Below are positions 52,971 through 61,883 of a DNA stretch of 64,000 bases, one piece after another; position 1 is the stretch's first letter; every line of letters starts with the position of its first letter. Source of the stretch: Chitinophaga sp. GbtcB8 (GTDB taxonomy: Bacteria > Bacteroidota > Bacteroidia > Chitinophagales > Chitinophagaceae). The notes under the pieces were generated by a model. The model saw nothing but the letters and a program-made list of their open reading frames with translations. It was not told the origin of the DNA and did not search any database. Made by a program: the position numbers and the translations under genes. The stretch spans positions 1-64,000 of the forward strand of contig NZ_JAGXJN010000015.1 of the NCBI RefSeq assembly GCF_019091455.1, given 5' to 3'.

Positions 52971-53561
52971 ATGAGAAAGCTAATACTGCAAGTACAAACA
53001 TCTGTAGATGGCTACATGGCCGGCAAAGACGGCGGCGCCAGCTGGATGTTATGGAACTGGGGCAATGACTGGAACTGGGATGCGGAGCTGCAGCAATACC
53101 ATACGGATCTGACAGCGTCTGTTGATTGCATACTGCTTAGCCGGAAAATGGCAACAGAGGGTTTCATTCACCACTGGGCCGGTATGGCAAAACAAACCGG
53201 TAATCCACAGGCACGGTTTGCCGGTTATATTACCCAGGCGCAAAAAGTGGTATTCACCAAAACGCTGCAAAGATCCGAATGGGAAAATACAGTGCTTGCC
53301 AAAGGCGATCTTGCGGAAAAAGTTAATCAGCTGAAACAGGCCACGGGTAAGAATATCATTGCTTATGGCGGTGTTACCTTTGCCGGCTCGCTCCTAAAAG
53401 CCGGGTTGGTTGATGAGCTGCACCTGGTGGTTAATCCCGTAGCTATTGGAGATGGGTTATCTGTCTTCAGCAGCTTAACAGGCCCGCTGCCTTTCTCTTT
53501 AATTGTTGCTACCGGTTATAAAAGCAGTATGGTGCTGTTGAAATACGGCAAACCATCTTAA
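52971..53561 (+). CDS. Dihydrofolate reductase-family (RibD C-terminal) protein
   Basis: This 196-residue protein has the RibD/DHFR-like Rossmann fold: LILQVQTSVDGYMAG opening, CILLSRKMATEGF, and the pterin/NADPH-site motif IIAYGGVTFAGSLLKAGLVDELHLVVNPVAIGDG. This YyaP/YwjB-like group is common in soil bacteria, with unproven substrates and no sign of true DHFR function. The start at 52971 follows the -7 box; the frame itself opens at 52902. Confidence 0.87.
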   Translation: MRKLILQVQTSVDGYMAGKDGGASWMLWNWGNDWNWDAELQQYHTDLTASVDCILLSRKMATEGFIHHWAGMAKQTGNPQARFAGYITQAQKVVFTKTLQRSEWENTVLAKGDLAEKVNQLKQATGKNIIAYGGVTFAGSLLKAGLVDELHLVVNPVAIGDGLSVFSSLTGPLPFSLIVATGYKSSMVLLKYGKPS

Positions 53562-53566
53562 AGAAA

Positions 53567-53598
53567 AAGCCGCATCTGGTGCAGATGCGGCTTTCTTC
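53567..53598. terminator. Bidirectional terminator after the DHFR-like gene
   Basis: A 13-bp perfect stem (53567-53579 with 53583-53595, arms AAAGCCGCATCTG, loop GTG) carries A-rich sequence before it and CTTC after it. It serves the plus-strand DHFR-like gene and the minus-strand dehydrogenase gene. Confidence 0.75.
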
Positions 53599-53604
53599 AT
53601 ATTT

Positions 53605-54456
53605 TTAGGAAACGGCATCCTTGCCGATCACCGTCCAGTCGTCATTTCCATGCCCTTTTTCAATCCAGCGGTCCATTTCTTTGGCAATGGCGGGTATCAC
53701 GGCTAAGTGAGTACCGCCTTTTGCAGCTGCTTCCATGAACAAGCCAGTATCTTTCCGGGCCATATTCAATTCCCAGGAAGGCTGATCGTATTTGCCGCTC
53801 GATACTCTTTTCAGCCGTGCAGGCAGCATAGCAGCGGGGTTCCAGGAATCAAACAATGTAGATATATCGCCCAGCGGTATGTTCAATGCTTTTGCCAATG
53901 AAAGCGTATCTGCAATACCTGCCGTAAAGCTTACCAGGAATAGATTGCCAATGAGCTTCATACCAGCGGCCCGGCCTTCTTCCGCTCCAAAGTTGATGAC
54001 CTTACCGGTCATCTGAGACAAAGCCGGTTCCAGCTTTTTAATTACTTCCTGGTCACCGGATACCAGCATATAACCGGTGCTTTCCAGCGCATTTTGCGGG
54101 CCCATAAATACCGGTGCATGCAGGTAGGTAAAACCGCGTGCTTTCCAGTCTTTGGTTCTTTGTATAGCGCCTTCTGCAGAAGTGGTGGTGTGATCAATAA
54201 TGATGGCGCCGGGTTTAAAACCTGCGCTGGCATTGGCCAGCACTTCGTTTACTGCGGCATCATCCTTAACAACAATATGGATCACGTCTGCACCGCGTAC
54301 AGCGTCAGCTACTTCTGCAAATGCTTTGGCGCCATCTGCTTCCAGCGCAGTGGCTTTAGATGCAGTTCTGTTCCAAACCTGCACCTGCCCGCCCTTCCTG
54401 ATCATTGCTCTTACAAAGTTGGCCCCTAAAAGGCCCATGCCTAAGAATGCTACCAT
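53605..54456 (-). CDS. 3-hydroxyisobutyrate dehydrogenase-family NAD(P)-dependent reductase
   Basis: This 283-residue beta-hydroxyacid dehydrogenase has Rossmann motif FLGMGLLGANFVRAM (residues 4-18) with NADP-type VWNRT after strand 2, HTTTSAEG substrate loop, and the catalytic lysine region GRAAGMKLIGNLF. The second domain is all helical. It sits 46 bases downstream of an NmrA-like reductase gene on the same strand, so both may be under the same HxlR control. The substrate is unknown; many of this group reduce glyoxylate or succinic semialdehyde. Confidence 0.88.
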   Translation of the reverse strand: MVAFLGMGLLGANFVRAMIRKGGQVQVWNRTASKATALEADGAKAFAEVADAVRGADVIHIVVKDDAAVNEVLANASAGFKPGAIIIDHTTTSAEGAIQRTKDWKARGFTYLHAPVFMGPQNALESTGYMLVSGDQEVIKKLEPALSQMTGKVINFGAEEGRAAGMKLIGNLFLVSFTAGIADTLSLAKALNIPLGDISTLFDSWNPAAMLPARLKRVSSGKYDQPSWELNMARKDTGLFMEAAAKGGTHLAVIPAIAKEMDRWIEKGHGNDDWTVIGKDAVS

Positions 54457-54502
54457 TGTTCCTTGATTTGAAATAAAGATAGCAAATGTGCATTGTATAT
54501 GG

Positions 54503-55396
54503 CTATACGTTTTTATATACTCCTGCGAACTCCTGTGCAAAATCTGCCAGCTGCACTTTTCCAAAAGCAGTATCCTGGTGTTTGCGGTAATCATCCAGTA
54601 AAATACCGCTGCGCAAAGCAACACCTATTTCAAGGATGTATACCCTGGCCATTTCCTCCGACAAACCATTCTGCAGCATACCCTGTAACATATCTTCGTC
54701 AGAAAAGCCCATCCATTGCAGGTTTGGCTTACCAATAGCTTCCCCTAATGCAGCTGCTATCTGGCCGCCGTTCTTTTCATCACCGGCTATATAACATACC
54801 TGCTTACCGGTAAAATTCAGGGTATCCAATGCCTCCGCAGCAGCAGCTGCAATATCTGCCGGGTGCGACAACACCATATTTACCGTAGCATCAAAGTTAT
54901 TGCCGATAATATGCTGATGTTTTATCATCCCCATTGCGCCAAAGAAATTGGTATAGAACATACCGGGCCGCAGGTGTAATACATGGATATCTTTTAAAGC
55001 ATTCAGCCTGGCTTCCACATAATGGTTAGCGCCGGCAGGCCCGGGACCATCAGGCATATGCGCGCCAATGCTGCTCAGGTTCACCACGTGCTGTACGCCG
55101 GTTTGCGCAATGGCATTGGCATACCTTTCGCCGGCTGCCTTCATATAAGCCCGGAGATCTTTGGAAGTGTAGTTAGGCGGTATCATGGTAAATACGGCAT
55201 CTGCATTTTCAAATGCGCGTAATAAAAGATCAGCATCTTCTATAGAGCCTATAACCGGGATGGCGTTTAACGCTTCAATGGCGGCTGTTTTACCGGGGTC
55301 CTGACTTACCACCCTTACCCGGTGTCCTTTTGCAGTTAATGTTTCCGTAAGGCGCCGGCCTATATTGCCCAGCGATCCTGTAATAGTAATGTTCAT
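54503..55396 (-). CDS. NmrA-like NAD(P)-binding reductase
   Basis: This 297-residue atypical short-chain dehydrogenase has cofactor motif ITGSLGNIGRRL (residues 4-15) and the second-strand RVVSQDP. The substrate part includes MIPPNYTSKDLRAYM and LRPGMFYTNFF. It lacks the YxxxK catalytic pair, as in NmrA and the QorB-like quinone reductases. It is divergent from an HxlR regulator gene whose promoter overlaps its own, so it is the likely target of that regulator; such pairs often respond to quinones or aldehydes. Confidence 0.88.
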   Translation of the reverse strand: MNITITGSLGNIGRRLTETLTAKGHRVRVVSQDPGKTAAIEALNAIPVIGSIEDADLLLRAFENADAVFTMIPPNYTSKDLRAYMKAAGERYANAIAQTGVQHVVNLSSIGAHMPDGPGPAGANHYVEARLNALKDIHVLHLRPGMFYTNFFGAMGMIKHQHIIGNNFDATVNMVLSHPADIAAAAAEALDTLNFTGKQVCYIAGDEKNGGQIAAALGEAIGKPNLQWMGFSDEDMLQGMLQNGLSEEMARVYILEIGVALRSGILLDDYRKHQDTAFGKVQLADFAQEFAGVYKNV

Positions 55397-55415
55397 AGCT
55401 TAAATTTTACTGCAA

Positions 55416-55454
55416 CAAAAGTAAATTTGTACTTACTTTTGTACAAGTACTTAC
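55416..55454. promoter_or_regulatory. Overlapping divergent promoters and operator of the NmrA/HxlR pair
   Basis: On the minus strand TACTTTTG (55416-55423) and on the plus strand TAAATTTG (55422-55429) are both exact -7 matches, overlapping by two bases. They lie inside a nested palindrome: AAGTAA/TTACTT (55419-55438) and TTGTAC/GTACAA (55427-55446), with GTACTTAC repeated at 55429 and 55447. A regulator bound here would block both genes. Confidence 0.6.
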
Positions 55455-55470
55455 CCTAAAGTATGTAGCT

Positions 55471-55872
55471 ATGACCAAGGTAAAAGAAAGCTCCACCATC
55501 CAGGAAAATAAAAAGAGTGCATTTGAGGAATGCCCGGTTACCTATGTAATGGAAAAGATAGGCGGGTATTGGAAACCCATTATTTTATTCCAGCTATTAT
55601 CCGGCAGTAAACGGTACAGTGATCTGCGGAAAGCCATTCCTGCCATTACAGAAAAAGTGCTGATCCAGCACCTGAAACAGCTGGAAGCAGATAAGCTGCT
55701 AACCCGGAAAGCCATGCCGGTAGTACCTCCGCATGTTACCTACAGCCTTACAAGATCGGGACTGGCCTTAAAGCCGGTGTTGTATGAAATGGCGGTATGG
55801 GCTGTGCAGGACAGTAAAGAAAATGCAAAAACATTCCGCAGGAACCTGAAGCATTTCCCGGGAATGAGCTGA
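55471..55872 (+). CDS. HxlR-family transcriptional regulator
   Basis: This 133-residue winged helix-turn-helix protein of the HxlR/YodB type has conserved C21 in FEECPVTYVMEKIGGYW, the cysteine that senses quinones, aldehydes or disulfide stress in studied relatives. The recognition region is RYSDLRKAIPAITEKVLIQHLKQLE. It binds as a dimer to palindromes such as those in the shared promoter with the NmrA gene. The GNAT gene on the other strand ends 5 bases after its stop. Confidence 0.92.
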   Translation: MTKVKESSTIQENKKSAFEECPVTYVMEKIGGYWKPIILFQLLSGSKRYSDLRKAIPAITEKVLIQHLKQLEADKLLTRKAMPVVPPHVTYSLTRSGLALKPVLYEMAVWAVQDSKENAKTFRRNLKHFPGMS

Positions 55873-55877
55873 GGGCA

Positions 55878-56276
55878 TTATTTTTTACGGGGGATTATAA
55901 AGCTCCGGTCATCTTTCGTGAAGCCTATTTTGGGATAGTATTCCATGGCAGTAGGTACAGAGAGTAACAGGATCATCGTTTGCTCACCTACCTTTTCCTG
56001 CACCAGATCCACCAGCTTTTTTCCAATACCTAGTTTCTGGTAATCTGATCTTATTGCCAGGTCGGCCAGGTAGGTGCTCCATACCCAATCTGTAATACAA
56101 CGGGCTGCACCAACCAGCTTATCATTATCCCATGCAGTTACTACCAGGTTTGAGCTTTCATACATTACTTTAATCCTTTCCCGGTCATGTATAGGCCGCG
56201 GCAAACCTGCATTTCCATAAAGCTCAATTACCTGTTCCGGCGTAGGTATTACGTCGTATCTGTATGCTAATTCCAT
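55878..56276 (-). CDS. GNAT-family N-acetyltransferase
   Basis: This 132-residue single GNAT domain has strand NLVVTAWDNDKLVGAARCI, then LADLAIRSDYQKLGIGKKLVD with the acetyl-CoA pyrophosphate loop (Q/R-x-x-G-x-G/A as YQKLGIGK), and the C-terminal AMEYYPKIGFTK. The YgfJ/YjgM-like subgroup has unknown substrates. It starts 8 bases after the carboxylesterase stop, so it is in one operon with it. Confidence 0.88.
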   Translation of the reverse strand: MELAYRYDVIPTPEQVIELYGNAGLPRPIHDRERIKVMYESSNLVVTAWDNDKLVGAARCITDWVWSTYLADLAIRSDYQKLGIGKKLVDLVQEKVGEQTMILLLSVPTAMEYYPKIGFTKDDRSFIIPRKK

Positions 56277-56284
56277 ATAGGTTG

Positions 56285-57835
56285 TTATTTTTCCCTTGAT
56301 CTGTTGTACAGGAAATCCAGTGCTGCGTGATCGGCCATAGGTTTGGTTTCCTGCTTTTCCCCTAATATCATTATTTTTTTATCATTCACAGTATAGGCCT
56401 CCCATACCGGCAATCCGCTCCCATTGGGGTTTCCGGTGCTGGCAAAATTAGCCCAGTAGGCACACATTACTTTTGCCAGTTCCTGGTCTGCCGCTTCCCA
56501 GGGGCGTTGCACAAATTGTAAGTTGCCGTAAGCATAGGGCACTTCTGCAGTATGAAAAGCGCCGTACTTCACATACCCGCCGGTAGCAGGCGGTTTGCGG
56601 GTAAACCGGTACACGTACACCTTATTCCCATGGCTGCTTTGCATATTGGCCCAGGTATAATTTTGCACTCCAAAGATCTGGTCGCGGGAAAGCTTTAGCT
56701 GTGAAAGCGCCGCTACTGAATCATTTGTTGCAGGATAAAATTGCAGGAATGTTTGCGCATCAGCGCCATACCAGTCAGCAGCCTGCTGTTTAAAATCTGC
56801 CGCATTTTTCACCGGGCTGAATAACAATCCTTCATCCTCATTCCAACCTGTTAGCAGGCTTACTTTATTTTCTTTGCCCTGCGTAAATATATCCATGATC
56901 GCATCCGGTAATACATACCCGTCAATAACAGCACCGCGGAAGCCCTCCGCTTTTTTCAGCAGCTCTTCTGCCGGCACGGCCCGCAGCTCATTGATGGTGG
57001 AAACATGGAACTGCTTCATTATTTTTTCTCCATCTCCTTCACCTCTTTGCAAGGCCGCATTCCCATTGGTAAAGTTGCCGCCACTTTCTGCAATGGCCTT
57101 TTGAAATAAACCTTTTGCAAGTGGCGACGCTACCAGGCAATTCACACTCATAGAACCAGCAGACTGTCCTGCAATGGTTACATTAGCGGGATCGCCGCCA
57201 AACTTTGTAATATTCTTCCGTACCCATTTCAGCGCTGCTATCTGATCAAGCAGGCCGTAATTACCGGAAGCATGATACGGGGCTTCTTTGCTTAATGCAG
57301 GATGTGCTAAAAAACCGAAAATGCCCACGCGGTAATTAATGCTTACAAACACAATTCCCTTTTTTGCCATGGCTTCACCATCATAGATCGGCACCCCGCT
57401 GCCACCGCTCACAAAACCGCCTCCATAGATCCATACCAGTACCGGGCGTTTCTCTTTAGCATCCTTTGCACCGGTCCATACATTCAGGTATAAACAGTCC
57501 TCACTGATGGGTGTTTCCGGTATCAGAAATTCGGCAGACCACATGCTGAAGGGCACCGGTTTATTTTGCATGGGACTGGGACCAAAGCGGTCGCAGGTTT
57601 TTACCCCCTTCCATGAAACTACGGGCTGTGGCGCTTTCCAGCGTAATACGCCTATGGGTTTGGCTGCAAAGGGAATACCTTTAAAAATATGAATATCGCC
57701 GGCAGTATTAACCGTGCCTGATATGTAGCCGCCTTCTACTTTGATCTTATCAAATGCGGCATCGGTTGTAAATGCACAAATAGTCAGGGCAAGCAGTAAG
57801 GCAAAAAAATAAGCGGACCGGGTATAGCGCTTCAT
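56285..57835 (-). CDS. Exported type-B carboxylesterase
   Basis: This is a 516-residue alpha/beta hydrolase of the carboxylesterase/lipase type-B family, with an N-terminal signal peptide (residues 1-27, to TDAA). The oxyanion motif is YGGGFVSG, the nucleophile elbow GQSAGS (serine at about residue 195), the acidic residue lies in the WNEDEG region, and the histidine is in FHTAEVPY. It would hydrolyse carboxylic esters outside the cytoplasm. The start at 57835 begins the signal peptide. Confidence 0.9.
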   Translation of the reverse strand: MKRYTRSAYFFALLLALTICAFTTDAAFDKIKVEGGYISGTVNTAGDIHIFKGIPFAAKPIGVLRWKAPQPVVSWKGVKTCDRFGPSPMQNKPVPFSMWSAEFLIPETPISEDCLYLNVWTGAKDAKEKRPVLVWIYGGGFVSGGSGVPIYDGEAMAKKGIVFVSINYRVGIFGFLAHPALSKEAPYHASGNYGLLDQIAALKWVRKNITKFGGDPANVTIAGQSAGSMSVNCLVASPLAKGLFQKAIAESGGNFTNGNAALQRGEGDGEKIMKQFHVSTINELRAVPAEELLKKAEGFRGAVIDGYVLPDAIMDIFTQGKENKVSLLTGWNEDEGLLFSPVKNAADFKQQAADWYGADAQTFLQFYPATNDSVAALSQLKLSRDQIFGVQNYTWANMQSSHGNKVYVYRFTRKPPATGGYVKYGAFHTAEVPYAYGNLQFVQRPWEAADQELAKVMCAYWANFASTGNPNGSGLPVWEAYTVNDKKIMILGEKQETKPMADHAALDFLYNRSREK

Positions 57836-57991
57836 AACGGGTAACTTTTCAATACGTGAATATTCTGAGGTGATCCTATCGTGCACCTGGCTTCCTTATT
57901 AAAGATAATGAGAAAGAACGGGAATCGGTAACCGTGGGATGAAACTGCAAGCGGCTTTAAAAACAGCACTTAAATATTATTATAAATATAA

Positions 57992-57999
57992 TATATTTG
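57992..57999 (+). promoter_or_regulatory. Putative -7 box of the DUF805-oxidase cassette
   Basis: TATATTTG is an exact TAnnTTTG match 32 bases before the ATG at 58032. It lies inside the upstream in-frame extension from 57939, which supports 58032 as the true start. Confidence 0.5.
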
Positions 58000-58031
58000 T
58001 ACGGGACCTCTACAAGTATTGGTACAACACC

Positions 58032-59765
58032 ATGACATTCAAAGATAAATTGCCTGTCAGCTATTTGCTTTTTACAACCCGTGGAAGGATCAACCGCCTT
58101 ACTTACTGGGTGGCAGCTTTATTTATATGGAGCACCTTTTACGTGTTGTATAACCTGCTGAATGCGGCTTTCACCCCTGCCGCCACTTTTGTTATTTATC
58201 CATTATTATTCTGGGTCTTGTTTGCTACGGCGGCTAAACGGCTGCATGATACCAATAAAAGTGCGTGGTGGCTGACCTGCCTGTTAGTACCTGTGGCCGG
58301 GCCCCTGTGGCTGGTGTGGTTATTAGGTTTCCGGAAAGGCACTGTATACCCGAACCGTTTTGGCACCGTGCCCGGTGCTGCTGCAGATTATTATAAAAAT
58401 GATGCCGGCACCCTGATACCACATTTAAAAACGGAAGAAAGGCTGATCAACGATGTTACACAGCTGAATCCTGTGCTGGTAGCGCAGGTGGCAGCACCAC
58501 AAACGGTGGAGGAGCTGCAGCAGCTGGTACGTACGGCAACCCGCCCTCTTTCTGTAGGTGGCGGGCGTTTCAGCATGGGCGGGCAAACTGCCAGCCCGCA
58601 AAGTATTCACATTGATATGCGCGCGCTGAATAAGGTGCTTGCATTTTCTGCGGAACAAAAAAATATCACCGTGCAGGCGGGCGCCCGCTGGTGCGATATA
58701 CAGCATTATATTGACCCGCATGGGCTGAGCATCAAGATCATGCAAACCTATGCCAACTTCACCGTGGGCGGGGCGCTTAGCGTAAATTGCCATGGGCGTT
58801 ACATTGGCCTTGGGCCGTTGATCCTGTCCGTACGCAGCCTGGATGTGCTGTTGGCTAACGGTGAAATGATACAGGTTTCGCCCACAGAAAAACCCGAAAT
58901 TTTTTATGCCTGTGTGGGCTGCTATAATGCCATTGCTATTATTGTAAATGTAACGCTGGAGCTGGAAGATAACATCGCTGTTAAACGGCAGCAGGTGAAA
59001 ATGAAAGGAGATGCCTATAGGCCGTATTTCTTTGAAAATGTGCGGGAGAATAAAGATGTGATCTTTCATAACGGTGATATCTATCCGCCGTTCTATAAAA
59101 ATGTACGTGCCGTAAGCTGGGTGCGGACTGATGAAAAGCCCACGGAAAAAACCAGGCTGATGCCGCTGGCCGCTGCTTACCCGCTGGAACGCTACTTCAT
59201 GGGCGCTTTTAGCAAAAACGATTTTGGGAAATGGCGCCGTGAGTTCATCATTGACCCGCTGTTATACAAGTTCAAAAAAGTGCATTACCGCAACTACGAA
59301 GCGGGGTATGATGTGATGGAGCTGGAACCGGCTTCCAGGCACCAAAGCACCTACGTGCTGCAGGAATATTTTGTACCGGTGCAAAAATTTGATGCGTTCC
59401 TGGCGCTGATGTCGGAGATCTTTATCCGGCATAATGTGAATGTTATAAATGTATCTATCCGTCATGCAAAGGCGGACAGCGGCTCGCTGCTGGCCTGGGC
59501 CAGGGAAGAGGTATTTGCCTTTGTAGTGTACTACAAACAAAATACAGACGATGCGGAAAAAGGTCGCGTAGCCGTATGGACAAGGGAGCTGATAGACGCT
59601 GCCCTTTCCCTGGACGGAGCTTATTATCTGCCCTATCAGCCGCATGCTACCAGCGAACAGTTTCACCGCGCCTATCCAAGAGCAAAAGAATTATTTACAC
59701 TAAAAAAGCAGCTGGATCCCACGGGTAAATTCCGTAATGTGATCTGGGATACTTACTATAAATAA
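58032..59765 (+). CDS. Fusion of DUF805 membrane domain and FAD-linked oxidase
   Basis: This 577-residue protein has two parts. Residues about 10-110 are a DUF805 membrane domain: RGRINRLTYW, hydrophobic segments at about 27-46, 50-66 and 78-99, the KRLHDTNKSAWW signature and ending NRFG. Residues about 140-577 are a VAO-type FAD oxidase: RPLSVGGGRFSMGG for flavin binding, FTVGGALSVNCHGR, and the C-terminal DPTGKFRN. The residue that carries covalent FAD in many relatives (a histidine before S) is F180, so the flavin is likely non-covalent. The fusion would fix an oxidoreductase to the inner membrane. Two genes follow at 7 and 2 bases. Confidence 0.88.
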   Translation: MTFKDKLPVSYLLFTTRGRINRLTYWVAALFIWSTFYVLYNLLNAAFTPAATFVIYPLLFWVLFATAAKRLHDTNKSAWWLTCLLVPVAGPLWLVWLLGFRKGTVYPNRFGTVPGAAADYYKNDAGTLIPHLKTEERLINDVTQLNPVLVAQVAAPQTVEELQQLVRTATRPLSVGGGRFSMGGQTASPQSIHIDMRALNKVLAFSAEQKNITVQAGARWCDIQHYIDPHGLSIKIMQTYANFTVGGALSVNCHGRYIGLGPLILSVRSLDVLLANGEMIQVSPTEKPEIFYACVGCYNAIAIIVNVTLELEDNIAVKRQQVKMKGDAYRPYFFENVRENKDVIFHNGDIYPPFYKNVRAVSWVRTDEKPTEKTRLMPLAAAYPLERYFMGAFSKNDFGKWRREFIIDPLLYKFKKVHYRNYEAGYDVMELEPASRHQSTYVLQEYFVPVQKFDAFLALMSEIFIRHNVNVINVSIRHAKADSGSLLAWAREEVFAFVVYYKQNTDDAEKGRVAVWTRELIDAALSLDGAYYLPYQPHATSEQFHRAYPRAKELFTLKKQLDPTGKFRNVIWDTYYK

Positions 59766-59772
59766 CCTGCAT

Positions 59773-60621
59773 ATGCAATCTGAGTTCAAAGCCGTATTTT
59801 CTGACACTAAATGGAGCGATGATTTTTACCGTTTCCTCCAGGTGATCTTTCATTTATACCCGGAAGATAAGTTCCACCACCTGATAGCTACCGTTACAAA
59901 GGAAAAAGCTACCGACGAAGAAATTTATAAAACCGTGCAGCAAAAGCTGCCGGGTATAAAACCTTTCCTTTCTGAATTTACGTTTGCATTACCTGCGCTG
60001 AAAAAGCAGAAGAAGGAAATGGCCCGGCAGGTATTACAGCTGTTAGCTGAGCGCCGGAAAATTGATGGTTACCTGGAGATCGGCTCTACCGGCCGCTATA
60101 TCAGTGAGCTGCGCAAACATATTACGCTTAGCGGCAACATTTATTTAACCAATGATATTGCGCCCAGCAATGCGCCGGGCGATATTTTCGAGCGCGGGCA
60201 GCTCCGTAAGCTGGGCACGTTCATCCCGCTGGACTATTCCCCTATTAAAGCAACAGAGATCCCGGATGAAAGCCTGGACCTGGTAACCTGCCACATTGGG
60301 CTGCATCACTGCCCTGATGAGCTGTTAGCCGGTTTCATGCAATCCATTCACCGGGTATTAAGAAAGGGGGGATTGTTCATTATCCGTGATCATGATGTAA
60401 AAACACCGGCTATGGCCACTTTTGTATCGCTGGTGCATACTGTTTTTAACCTGGGATTAAAGGTAAGCTGGGAAACGGATCACGGTGAATACAAATCGTT
60501 TAAATCAATAGATGAGTGGAGTAAGATCATTTCTTCTTACGGTTTCAAAGACCTGGGCGCGCGAATATTGCAGGATAAAGATCCTTCGGATAATACGCTG
60601 GTATCATTCATCAAGCTGTAA
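59773..60621 (+). CDS. SAM-dependent methyltransferase
   Basis: This is a 282-residue class I methyltransferase. An uncommon helical N-terminal region covers residues 1-95. The SAM site is YLEIGSTGRYISEL (motif I, about residues 98-111), LTNDIAPSN (motif II acid), LDLVTCHIGLHHCPDELL (motif IV) and HRVLRKGGLFIIRDHD (post-motif). It is translationally close to both neighbours, so it acts in the same pathway as the DUF805 oxidase. The methyl acceptor is unknown. Confidence 0.88.
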   Translation: MQSEFKAVFSDTKWSDDFYRFLQVIFHLYPEDKFHHLIATVTKEKATDEEIYKTVQQKLPGIKPFLSEFTFALPALKKQKKEMARQVLQLLAERRKIDGYLEIGSTGRYISELRKHITLSGNIYLTNDIAPSNAPGDIFERGQLRKLGTFIPLDYSPIKATEIPDESLDLVTCHIGLHHCPDELLAGFMQSIHRVLRKGGLFIIRDHDVKTPAMATFVSLVHTVFNLGLKVSWETDHGEYKSFKSIDEWSKIISSYGFKDLGARILQDKDPSDNTLVSFIKL

Positions 60622-60623
60622 GT

Positions 60624-61655
60624 ATGAAACGGTTGTACATTCTCACCTTTTGTTCCCTGTGTTTATCTATGAGCATTTTCTTTTTTAAGCGGCAGCCATC
60701 TACCATAGCGGCCGGCAAAGGTTTGGTGATCCCTAAGGAATGGCTGGTAACCAACAAAAAAACCCTAACGCCTGCCAAGGATGTAAGGCCGGCAGATCAA
60801 ACCTTCCTGACCTTCCCGGAATGGTTCCTGGTTTTTAGCCCGGAAGAGCAGGCTAATTATTTTAAGCAGCATACGGCTACTACTTTCCCGTATATGCGGC
60901 ATACTTCGCAGATATGGAAAAGCTACCGCATTGTAAATAAACAGATCAAAGGAAATTTCCCTCCCAACTGGGGATACCATTTTATGATCTGGGTAATTGG
61001 TGTAAGCACTACCGTGGAATACACCGCCAAGTCGTTGTATGAAAATATTGTAGGCCGGTTAACAGATACCGGGCAGCCCGCTACAGCAGAAGACCAGTTT
61101 AATGCAAAATATACGCAGGACTATGTAGACTTTATTAAAGACCTGCCCTGGTACCAGTTTGATTTTAAAAGCCGGTTAAAAGACCTTTGGAAAAACACCT
61201 CCTTTTCCGGCCCTCACTTTTTCCGCAAGTGGGAGCGCAGGTACATGCTGACCACTGAGCTTGCGGTAAAATTTATATACGGAAAGCTGATCGGCATTGG
61301 TACCAAACAGGTATATGAAGCAGCATTGCTCAATACCGCCGTGGTGCTGGATGATGACAGCCTGCATTACCTGCCCCGCTACGATAAATTTGCCGCCGCT
61401 GCACTGGAGCTGGCGCAGCAGGGACATAGCTTTAAAGAAATTGCAGGCAATAACTCCGCCATCCTGCTAACGGTGTGGGTACCGGCAGATCATAAAACGG
61501 ATTTTGCCAATGCGCAAACCGTGTTTATACAGCCTATTACTTCTTATCCAACTATGAAACGGGTAGCTATTGCTACACCGGTGAGCGCATTAAGCGGGGT
61601 GCTGCTGGAGCTGAAGAAAGCGGGTGTGCAGGTGGAGCATGTGTTTGATTTCTGA
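60624..61655 (+). CDS. Membrane-anchored protein of unknown function, third gene of the cassette
   Basis: This 343-residue protein has an N-terminal hydrophobic segment (residues 3-20) that may be an uncleaved anchor or signal peptide, and a second possible segment FMIWVIGVSTTVEYTAKSL. Striking conserved-looking blocks are FLTFPEWFLVFSPEEQANYF (about residues 61-80), FPPNWGYHFMIWV and HFFRKWERRYMLTTELAVKF. No known domain is recognised. It follows the methyltransferase gene by 2 bases. The conserved aromatic/acidic blocks suggest a specific role in the oxidase-methyltransferase pathway rather than a structural filler. Confidence 0.8.
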   Translation: MKRLYILTFCSLCLSMSIFFFKRQPSTIAAGKGLVIPKEWLVTNKKTLTPAKDVRPADQTFLTFPEWFLVFSPEEQANYFKQHTATTFPYMRHTSQIWKSYRIVNKQIKGNFPPNWGYHFMIWVIGVSTTVEYTAKSLYENIVGRLTDTGQPATAEDQFNAKYTQDYVDFIKDLPWYQFDFKSRLKDLWKNTSFSGPHFFRKWERRYMLTTELAVKFIYGKLIGIGTKQVYEAALLNTAVVLDDDSLHYLPRYDKFAAAALELAQQGHSFKEIAGNNSAILLTVWVPADHKTDFANAQTVFIQPITSYPTMKRVAIATPVSALSGVLLELKKAGVQVEHVFDF

Positions 61656-61657
61656 TC

Positions 61658-61849
61658 TTATTTCTTCATTATTTTTTCCGTGAGCCGGTAATATTCCGGT
61701 GTAAACATTTCAGGTGCCAGTTTCATTTCCAGCAGCTGCAATATTTGTTTGTACTGCCGTTTTAAATAGAAGCTGCGGGCTATTTTCAGCTCCCGGTCAT
61801 TGTAGTATATGGTCGTCTGCGGGTCATCATATTTCTCAACCTCCCGCAT
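61658..61849 (-). CDS. Small hypothetical protein
   Basis: This is a 63-residue protein with a charged, mostly helical sequence (YYNDRELKIARSFYLKRQYK, then QILQLLEMKLAPEMF). No signal or membrane segment is visible. Its ATG lies 34 bases after the pentapeptide-repeat stop, on the same strand, so the two may share a transcript. It ends 2 bases from the convergent cassette gene. Family not recognised. Confidence 0.5.
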   Translation of the reverse strand: MREVEKYDDPQTTIYYNDRELKIARSFYLKRQYKQILQLLEMKLAPEMFTPEYYRLTEKIMKK

Positions 61850-61883
61850 ATCTACTTCGTAAATGCTTGTTTAATATTAAATG

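Noticed and set aside
58234..59069. Minus-strand frames opposite the DUF805-oxidase gene
   Set aside because: Antisense to a gene with clear DUF805 and FAD motifs on the plus strand.
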